From Rhodospirillales bacterium (GTDB lineage: Bacteria; Pseudomonadota; Alphaproteobacteria; Acetobacterales; Acetobacteraceae): a stretch of DNA of 40,057 bases. The DNA is taken from assembly GCA_025351925.1 (NCBI GenBank), contig JANXVC010000324.1, forward strand, positions 1-40,057, read 5' to 3'. Below, in pieces: positions 34,387 to 40,057 of the stretch. Made by a program: the position numbers and the translations under genes. The stretch's first letter is position 1. The number at the start of each line of letters is the position of its first letter. Under the pieces are notes generated by a model. That model made no database searches and was not told the DNA's origin. It worked only from the letters and a program-made list of their open reading frames with translations.

Positions 34387-35339
34387 GGCCGCACCTCCCG
34401 CGGCGGCAGGCGCAGGCTGCTGGATCTCGGCGCCCCGTCGCCGCCCAGCACCCATGAGCCGCGCAGCTGCGTCAGCAGCCGCCCCAGCTCGGCCGTCGTC
34501 GATTGCGCCTGGGTCAGCAGCGCCGGCAGGCCGCTCGCGCTGTCGGCGAAGCTGTGCACCAGTCCGGGCAGCTGCGGCGTCGTCTTGGCCGCATCGCGCG
34601 AGATCGACTGCACGTTCGCCAGCACGCCGTGCGACTGGCTCAACAGGCCCGGCACCATTCCCAGGATCGGGCCGAGCTGCGCGATCTCCGTCTTCAGCGT
34701 CGCCACCGTGTCCTCCGCCTGGCGCATCAGCGTGTCGTCGGTCAGCAGCCGCCCGGCCGAGCCCTGCCCCGCCTTGATCCCGCCCACCAGATCGTCCAGC
34801 GCCGCCATGGCATGCAGCGCGTGCTCCAACGTCGGCAGCACGTCCGCCGTCACCTTGTTCAGCGTCGCGGTGATGGTGTCGGCGGGATTGGGCTCGACGG
34901 TGGCAGACAGCACGGCATACCGCCAGTCCATCGGCCCCTTGGTGCCGCGGGACACATCGACATAGGCGGCGCCGGCGACGCCATATCGCAACCGGATCGT
35001 CGCCGTGCTGTCGCGCTGGATGAACGCGTCGGTTTGCCGCTCGATGGTGGCGAGCGCATACATCTCGCCGTTCGGGTTCAGCACGATCTGCTTCACCGAG
35101 CCGCCATGGGTGCCCAGCACGTCGATGTCGGCTCCCACCGCCAGGCCGCCGAACCCGGTCTGCGGCAGCACGATACGCAGCTCGAGATCGGGCCGCAGCC
35201 AGCGCCGCAGCACGCCGGCCTCGAAGATCGCGCCGAAGAACAGCGCCAAGGCCAGCACCACCAGCAGCCCGACCCACTCGTCGGTATGGCGCAGCCGCAG
35301 CAGCTGCGGCGGGTCGTCGGGGCGGCGCTTCTGCAGCAT
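34383..35339 (-). CDS. MCE/MlaD-family substrate-binding protein
   Basis: A 318-residue protein with one N-terminal membrane helix (WVGLLVVLALALFFGAIFEA, about residues 22-41) and an MCE domain at about 50-125 (LRIVLPQTGFGGLAVGADID, VLGTHGGSVKQIVLNPNGEM, RLRYGVAGAAYVDVSRG). A long helical C-terminal tail (about 155-300) follows. It would form the periplasmic ring of a lipid transporter, like MlaD. It overlaps the ATPase gene by one base (TAATG around 35339) and the lipoprotein gene by TTGA. The hydrophobic lipid cargo is inferred from family. Confidence 0.9.
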   Translation of the reverse strand: MLQKRRPDDPPQLLRLRHTDEWVGLLVVLALALFFGAIFEAGVLRRWLRPDLELRIVLPQTGFGGLAVGADIDVLGTHGGSVKQIVLNPNGEMYALATIERQTDAFIQRDSTATIRLRYGVAGAAYVDVSRGTKGPMDWRYAVLSATVEPNPADTITATLNKVTADVLPTLEHALHAMAALDDLVGGIKAGQGSAGRLLTDDTLMRQAEDTVATLKTEIAQLGPILGMVPGLLSQSHGVLANVQSISRDAAKTTPQLPGLVHSFADSASGLPALLTQAQSTTAELGRLLTQLRGSWVLGGDGAPRSSSLRLPPREVRP

Positions 35340-36034
35340 TACACGCTCAACATCGGTTTCAGCCCGTCGTCCATGAGATGCAGGCGGTGGGTCACGGGAA
35401 AACTCTGCGCCTGCCAGAACGGCACGTCACGGGTGAAGCAGACCGCCGCCGCGCCGCGGTCGAGCGCACGCGACAGCAGGTCGAGCAGCGGGGCAGTCAG
35501 CTCGGGGCGCTCCGGGTTGATCGCGCTCTCCAGCAGCAGCAGCTGCGGCGCGCCGAGGAACGCCCGCACGCAGGCCGCGCGCATCAGGTCGCCCTCGGAA
35601 AGCCGGTCGGGCCGCACCAGCGGCAGGCCGGGCAGCCCGAGCGCCTGCGCAAGCTCAGTGGCCGACCGGGCGATGGACGTCTCCGGCTCCCGCGTGTGGT
35701 GCAGCTGCGCCAGCATGATGTTGACGTGGGTGCCGAGCATGCTGATCCAGGCGCCCTTGTGGTGGATGCGGCCGATCCGCCCGCGCAGCGCCGCCGCCCG
35801 CTCACGGTCGAGTCCGGTCCAGTCATATCCCATGAAGCGCGCTTCGCCCTGACGCAGCGGCGTCATGCCGCTGCACAGTTCAGCGAACGCGGTGGTGCGC
35901 GCGGTGTCCGCCGTCTCGATCACGGCGCATTCGCCGGGCATGAGCTGCAGGTCGAGCGGCGCATTCGGCAGCGCGCTCTCTTCAAAGAACGGCAGCGCGG
36001 ACACGAGCTGCAGGACGGGCTTCACTTCCGGCAT
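35339..36034 (-). CDS. Degenerate ABC ATPase-like subunit of the MCE operon
   Basis: A 231-residue ABC ATPase fold placed where MlaF would be. The order of motifs is kept, but key residues are lost. Walker A is IETADTARTTAF (residues 39-50), with neither the glycines nor the lysine (Arg46 stands in its place). The Q-loop region is IGRIHHKGAWISMLG, with no Gln. The signature is RLSEGDLMRAACVRAFLG (145-149 LSEGD). Walker B is QLLLLESAINPE (LLES instead of LLDEP). The H-loop is VCFTRDVPF, with no His. It is therefore unlikely to bind or hydrolyse ATP normally and may be a structural or regulatory subunit. No frameshift is present, and the reading frame is intact and coupled on both sides, which argues for selection rather than decay. 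Confidence 0.82.
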   Translation of the reverse strand: MPEVKPVLQLVSALPFFEESALPNAPLDLQLMPGECAVIETADTARTTAFAELCSGMTPLRQGEARFMGYDWTGLDRERAAALRGRIGRIHHKGAWISMLGTHVNIMLAQLHHTREPETSIARSATELAQALGLPGLPLVRPDRLSEGDLMRAACVRAFLGAPQLLLLESAINPERPELTAPLLDLLSRALDRGAAAVCFTRDVPFWQAQSFPVTHRLHLMDDGLKPMLSV

Positions 36035-36037
36035 CGG

Positions 36038-36838
36038 CTAGGCGGTCAGGGTGAAAAAGATGCTGGCGATCATCACCGCAAGGATGCCGCGCACGAAGCC
36101 GCGGGGCATTAAGCTCGACAGGTCGTCCTCCTCCTCAGCGCTCAGGCCGGTGAGGCAGCAGCTCAAGCCCACGAGGTAGCCGATCACCAGCAGCTTGGCG
36201 GGGATCACCATGTAGTCGCGGGTGGTCATCGCCGAGAGCACCCGGTCGAGGAAGGTCCACAGGCTGTCCTGCACGGTGCCGATCGCGCCGCTGACGATGA
36301 AGCCGAACACCAGGGCCGTCGCGGCGAAGATGATGCCGAGGGTAAGGCTGCTCAGCGCGAAGGCCAGGGTGCGGGGCAGTATCAGCAGCAGGAACGGATC
36401 GATGCCCTGAGCCAGCATCGCGCGGATTTGCCCGCCCGATTGCAGGGTGCCGAGCTCGGTGACGGTCAGCATGCCGCTGCGCCCAAGCAGGATCAGCCCG
36501 ACCAGCAGCGGCGTCAGCTCGCGCACCAATACCGTCACCAGGATGGAGCCGGTGAGCTGCGCCTGCCCGGCGACGCCGAGCCAGTATAGCGCCTCATAGA
36601 CCATGCCGACGCCGGCGAGCGAGGCGGTCACCATGATGGTGGCGAGCCCGCCGCCTGTGGCCTGACGCATGGTCAGCTTGAACTCGTGGCGGACGGTGCG
36701 CCGCCAGGAGATGGGCCGCACGGCCTCTTGCAGCACGCCCAGCGAGCTGGCAGCGAGCATCAATGGGAAACTGACGCGGGCACGGGTCCCCCGTCCGACG
36801 GCGGCCAGCGCGGGCAAAATGGGAGACAGCCGGCTCAA
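36038..36838 (-). CDS. MlaE-family permease
   Basis: A 266-residue inner-membrane protein with the MlaE/YrbE layout of about five or six helices. Landmarks are TVRHEFKLTMRQATGGGLAT, an early helix with VTASLAGVGMVYEALYWLG, VTVLVRELTPLLVGLILLGR, SGMLTVTELGTLQSGGQIRA and GIDPFLLLILPRTLAFALSS. The RELTP and GR(S/A)G..(T)ELG motifs are strongly conserved in MlaE. It forms the membrane channel for lipid transport with the MCE protein. Its ATG overlaps the cyclase-like gene (36835-36838), and it ends three bases before the ATPase-like gene. Confidence 0.92.
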   Translation of the reverse strand: MSRLSPILPALAAVGRGTRARVSFPLMLAASSLGVLQEAVRPISWRRTVRHEFKLTMRQATGGGLATIMVTASLAGVGMVYEALYWLGVAGQAQLTGSILVTVLVRELTPLLVGLILLGRSGMLTVTELGTLQSGGQIRAMLAQGIDPFLLLILPRTLAFALSSLTLGIIFAATALVFGFIVSGAIGTVQDSLWTFLDRVLSAMTTRDYMVIPAKLLVIGYLVGLSCCLTGLSAEEEDDLSSLMPRGFVRGILAVMIASIFFTLTA

Positions 36839-39150
36839 CGGCGGCCGGCCAGGATGAAGATGCGGGCGGTGCCGATGCGCGGCACGTAGAACACGCCGCG
36901 CGGCCGGAACAGGAACTGCTGGCGCAGCTGCTCATAGGCGCGCTCGCTGACCTGAATCGATCCGGTGTCCGCAGCGCTCTGCGCCATCTGCGCCGCCGTG
37001 CGGATCACATCGCCCCAAAGGTTGAACACGCGCGGCTCGTCCCCCAGCGCGCAGCCGAGCGCCGGGCCGAAGTCGAGGCCGATACGAAACACCGGCTCCA
37101 GGTCCGACTTCGCCAGCAACGCCAGGCAGGCTTCGCGTGCGGCGAGGGCAGCGTCGGCCAGGCGCACGATTGCGAGCGGATCGGGCTGGTCGGTGCATCC
37201 GGCCGCGGCGGCGAGGTCGTGGCCGGTCAGCTTCATGTAGGGCAGCGCGAATCGGGCTGCGATCGCCTGCATGCCGCGGGCGAGATCGTCCGCCAGCGCC
37301 GTGACGCCCGCCTGGTCGGGCCGCGCCAGGGATACCGCATCGTCAAAATGGATGCTCATCGCGGCCACGGCCGGAAAATACGTGGCGGCGAGGCCAGACG
37401 GATCGATCGTGTCCGGCACCAGCGCCGTGCTGAACCCGCGCGCCGCTTCGGTGGCCGACAGGGTCGGGTATGGCCCAGCCGCGGCCGGTTCTGCTGCCGC
37501 AACTTCAGCCGCCTGCTGGTGTCCGGCCATCCGCATCGCGGCGATGCTCGATACGGCTTGGGCGAAGCTGCGCGCCCGCTCCGGCTCAGTCGCGTCCTCC
37601 AAGAGTACGGCGCCGGAAATGCCGGCGGGTCCGTGCACCGGCAGCACCGACAGCGTACGGCTGCCGAACGGGCGCATCAGCAGCCGGTGCAGCTCGGCGG
37701 TGCGCGCGTCGGCGGCGGCGTTGACCCCGTCGATCGCCTCGCCCTGGTCCAGCGATTGGAAGAACCGCGGCAGCTCCGACCGCGACAGCTCCAGCCCCTC
37801 GATATGGCCGCTCTCCGGCTCGAATTGGTCCTCGCAGCGCAAAATCCGCCCCTCGCCAGCCAAGCGCCAGATGCTGGCGCGGCGGGCGGCGCTCAGCTCT
37901 GCCAGGCCCTCGGTGAGGCCCGGCGCCGGCTGCACGGGGTCGAACAGGCCGGGCTGCGCCGCTAGGGCCGACAGCGCGCGGGTCTCGCGGGCCGCCGCCT
38001 CGCGCTGCTGCGCCATCTGCCGCGCCATGCGGTCGGCGCGACGGTTCTGCCGCACCAGCAGCAGGCCCAGCAGGCCAGCGAGGCCGATGGTGATCAGCGA
38101 CAGCAGGAAGTTCTTGCGGCTGTTGTCCTCGGCGAAACCGGTGAAATCGGACTGCGGCGCGGTGATCAGCAGCAGCCAGTCCTGGCCAGCCGCCGGCAGC
38201 CGCGACGCCAGCGCCACATAGCGCGTGTCGCCGACGTCGATCAGGCGGCTGCCATAGCCCTCAACGCGGAAGCGGTCATAGGCGTTGATGAGCGCCGGGT
38301 CATTCAGCGCACCGGTGGCGGTCGGCACCGTCTGCCGGCCATCGGCGCCGACCGGGCGCACCAGGCCGGGCGCCGCGATCACGTTGCCGGCGCTATCGAC
38401 GATGGCGGCGCGCCCAGTGCGGCCGATCTGCAACGACGTGAGAAAGCCGGACAGCGCCTCCAGCGTGATATCGACGCCGAACACGCGATCGACGCTGCCC
38501 GACCTCTGGAAGCGGATCGCCGCCGTAATGCCCGGCGCCTGCGTGGTGAAGAAGATATACGGCGCCGACCAATAGACCCCCGCGGTCTTCAGCGCGCCCT
38601 GATACCAGACGCGCCCGCGCGGGTCGAAGTCGTCCTGCGGGTTGGTCGTGCGGTCCACCAGCTGCCCGGCGGCGTCCAGATGCACGGACGAGACCTGCCG
38701 CGCATCCGGGCGGTTGAGGATCAGCTTGGTGTCGGTGCCGCCGGCGGGGTCGCGCCGCACCATGGTGAAGTCGCCGTCCCCATTGGCGACATAGAAGCCC
38801 TCGAGGTTCGGCACCTGATTGAGCATGCTGGCGGCGAAACCCTCAATGGCGAGTTGGCCGTCCGAGATGGCGTTGCGCGCCACCATGTCGCGGGCGATCA
38901 GCGCAGCCTGGGTCGCCGGGTTAAGGTAGCTGCTGACCTCGCGGGCGATGCGCGCCTGCAGCGCGTCCAGCACCGCCTCCGACAGGATCAGCGCGCCGGT
39001 CCGGTTCGCCTGGTAGCTATACAGCGAGATGCCGAGGATCGAGAGGATCACCAGCACGACGCCCAGTACCGGCCCGCCGACGCGCAGCAGGAGCTGTCGG
39101 CGCCGCCTGACCTTACGGCCGCTGATGTCAACGATCTCGTCGATGGCCAA
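36835..39150 (-). CDS. Membrane sensor with Cache, GAF and degenerate cyclase domains
   Basis: A protein of about 771 residues. Helix 1 is near residues 22-47 (RVGGPVLGVVLVILSILGIS). A periplasmic double-Cache domain follows (DFDPRGRVWYQGALKTAGVY, IDVGDTRYVALASRLPAAGQ), then helix 2 (FLLSLITIGLAGLLGLLLVR), a GAF domain (about 400-555) and a class III cyclase-like domain (about 570-771). FNLWGDVIRTAAQMAQ near residue 711 marks the cyclase fold, but the Asn and Arg expected in LWGD..N.A.R are Arg and Gln, and the second metal-site Asp reads KLTGHD instead of IGD. It may sense rather than catalyse. A TTG at 39150 with AGGGA upstream is preferred; a TTG seven codons earlier is possible. It is the first gene of the MCE operon. 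Confidence 0.78.
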   Translation of the reverse strand: MAIDEIVDISGRKVRRRRQLLLRVGGPVLGVVLVILSILGISLYSYQANRTGALILSEAVLDALQARIAREVSSYLNPATQAALIARDMVARNAISDGQLAIEGFAASMLNQVPNLEGFYVANGDGDFTMVRRDPAGGTDTKLILNRPDARQVSSVHLDAAGQLVDRTTNPQDDFDPRGRVWYQGALKTAGVYWSAPYIFFTTQAPGITAAIRFQRSGSVDRVFGVDITLEALSGFLTSLQIGRTGRAAIVDSAGNVIAAPGLVRPVGADGRQTVPTATGALNDPALINAYDRFRVEGYGSRLIDVGDTRYVALASRLPAAGQDWLLLITAPQSDFTGFAEDNSRKNFLLSLITIGLAGLLGLLLVRQNRRADRMARQMAQQREAAARETRALSALAAQPGLFDPVQPAPGLTEGLAELSAARRASIWRLAGEGRILRCEDQFEPESGHIEGLELSRSELPRFFQSLDQGEAIDGVNAAADARTAELHRLLMRPFGSRTLSVLPVHGPAGISGAVLLEDATEPERARSFAQAVSSIAAMRMAGHQQAAEVAAAEPAAAGPYPTLSATEAARGFSTALVPDTIDPSGLAATYFPAVAAMSIHFDDAVSLARPDQAGVTALADDLARGMQAIAARFALPYMKLTGHDLAAAAGCTDQPDPLAIVRLADAALAAREACLALLAKSDLEPVFRIGLDFGPALGCALGDEPRVFNLWGDVIRTAAQMAQSAADTGSIQVSERAYEQLRQQFLFRPRGVFYVPRIGTARIFILAGRR

Positions 39151-39270
39151 TGATTTACATTCCCTGGCCAATCGCTCCCGGCGGCAACCGTTAACGCGAC
39201 GTTATCGGACCCGCGACCGTTTTGACACCTTCGCCTTAGACTTGGGAGTTAGCCTGCATCTATGGCCGCA

Positions 39271-39918
39271 TCATGGCCCTGCGAGGATGTCCTTGATCTT
39301 CCCCGCCAGCTCCTCCAGCACGAACGGCTTCGTCAGCACGTGCATGCCGCGCTCCAGGTGGCCGTTGCCGACCACGGCGTTCTCCGCGTAGCCGGTGATG
39401 AACAGCGCCCGCAGCCCCGGCCGCAACACTCGCGCCGCGTCGGCCATCTGCCGTCCGTTCATGCCGCCGGGCAGCCCCACGTCGGTGATCAGCAGGTCAA
39501 CGCGCGCATTCGACCGCAGCACCTGCAGGCCAGCCGCGCCATCCGCCGCCTCGATGGCGACATAGCCCAGGTCCTCCAGCACCTCGGCGACCAGCATGCG
39601 GACGGTCGGCTCGTCATCGACGACCAGCACCGTCTCGCCCTGCTCGGCGCGCGGCGCCCCGGCCAGCTCCCGCGGGGCATCGGCCGCCTCCGTCTCGCCA
39701 ACGTGCCGCGGCAGATAGAGGCAGACCACCGTGCCCTGACCGGGCTCGGAGTAGATACGCGCCTGCCCGCCGGACTGCCGCACGAAGCCATAGATCATCG
39801 ACAGGCCCAAGCCGGTGCCCATGCCGATCGGCTTCGTGGTGTAGAACGGGTCAAAGGCGCGCAGCACGACCTCCGGCGCCATGCCCATCCCGGTATCCGA
39901 CACGCACAGTGAGACATA
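39271..39918 (-). pseudogene. Hybrid histidine kinase fragment cut by an IS66-like element
   Basis: The surviving C-terminal part reads YVSLCVSDTGMGMAPEVVLR, FDPFYTTKPIGMGTGLGLSM (ATP-binding G boxes), then a receiver domain from about TVLVVDDEPTVRMLVAEVLE with the phosphoacceptor Asp in VDLLITDVGLPGGMNG and the conserved Lys in HVLTKPFVLEEL. The sensor, dimerisation and N-box parts are missing because the coding sequence meets the mobile-element terminus at 39919. The frame stays open into the element, so a chimeric frame starts inside it, but this cannot be the native start. The missing half may lie beyond the element, outside the window. Confidence 0.85.
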
Positions 39919-40057
39919 GTAACTGCCCAGGTCCGCTGAGGGATCAGCCGGTTCGCAGCTGCGCGAGCAGCTGTGAGGGCTGAGCGGCGAGTGCACTCAG
40001 GATGTCCCATCCCTGCTTTTTTGCCGTCGAGAGCAGCGAACGAATGATCCCGAACTC
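39919..40057 (-). mobile_element. End of an IS66-like insertion sequence
   Basis: The plus strand switches from kinase code to GTAACTGCCCAGGTCCGC at 39919. IS66-family elements are known to end in GTAA and to make 8-base target duplications, so the target copy would be GAGACATA at 39911-39918. A transposase 3' end begins 25 bases inside. The rest of the element continues past the window, so the second terminus and its duplication cannot be seen. Confidence 0.7.
39944..40057 (-). CDS. IS66-like transposase, C-terminal end (partial)
   Basis: The last 37 codons before a TGA (39944-39946) read EFGIIRSLLSTAKKQGWDIL and then SALAAQPSQLLAQLRTG. The pattern RS.LSTA.KQG...L.AL resembles the closing helix of IS66 transposases. 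It lies just inside the GTAA terminus, in the expected place. The 5' end is outside the window, so intactness cannot be judged. Assignment rests on a short stretch plus the terminus. Confidence 0.6.
   Translation of the reverse strand, partial: EFGIIRSLLSTAKKQGWDILSALAAQPSQLLAQLRTG

Noticed and set aside
33496-35277. A 593-codon minus-strand frame that would fuse the lipoprotein to sequence over the MCE gene
   Set aside because: The upstream part is an off-frame reading of the MCE gene; the real protein starts at the TTG at 34386 with a lipoprotein signal.
1-40057. tRNA, rRNA and CRISPR arrays
   Set aside because: Reading both strands showed no cloverleaf-like or rRNA-like segments and no regularly spaced direct repeats.

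Overview
The window is GC-rich throughout (roughly two thirds G+C in the genes), with compact operons, many ATGA start/stop overlaps and occasional TTG/GTG starts. Together with an oxalate/formate-type MFS carrier, HME-type metal efflux, MCE lipid transport, TonB receptors and MTGTVLDG-type AnmK, this suggests an alphaproteobacterium, most likely Rhodospirillales/Acetobacteraceae; that placement is inference. Both ends are mobile-element debris: a decayed ISAs1-like transposase at 1-321, and the end of an IS66-like element (terminus GTAA at 39919) that cuts a hybrid histidine kinase.

Left part (730-11400): a LysR regulator divergent from a LysE-type exporter with a palindromic operator candidate between them; an orphan XRE antitoxin-like gene; an MFS carrier; a secreted protein of unknown function; a PNPOx-fold protein; a tiny lipoprotein; and a complete three-gene RND metal-efflux operon (outer-membrane factor, adaptor, CzcA-like pump).

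Middle (11700-23400): a minus-strand operon larC-larE-larB plus a Tat-exported aldo/keto reductase (nickel-pincer cofactor synthesis, no larA in the window), a methyltransferase, a beta-propeller-like protein, then a small secreted protein and a TonB protein facing a TonB-dependent receptor, followed by a stand-alone gspI-gspJ-gspK pseudopilin trio.

Right part (23500-40057): a membrane sensor histidine kinase; an ebo operon in the order eboE-eboC-eboA-eboB-eboF with no eboD; and, facing it, a seven-gene minus-strand array: a Cache-GAF-cyclase-like sensor, an MlaE-like permease, a degenerate ABC ATPase, an MlaD/MCE protein, a repeat-helical lipoprotein, a BadF/NAGK-type sugar kinase and anmK. 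The array joins envelope lipid trafficking to amino-sugar/murein recycling. Its ATPase has lost the Walker A lysine, the Walker B catalytic pair and the H-loop histidine, and the cyclase domain has lost key catalytic residues. This is the strongest candidate for an undescribed system here: an MCE-type transporter apparently without a functional ATPase of its own, fused by operon structure to a sensor pseudo-cyclase.
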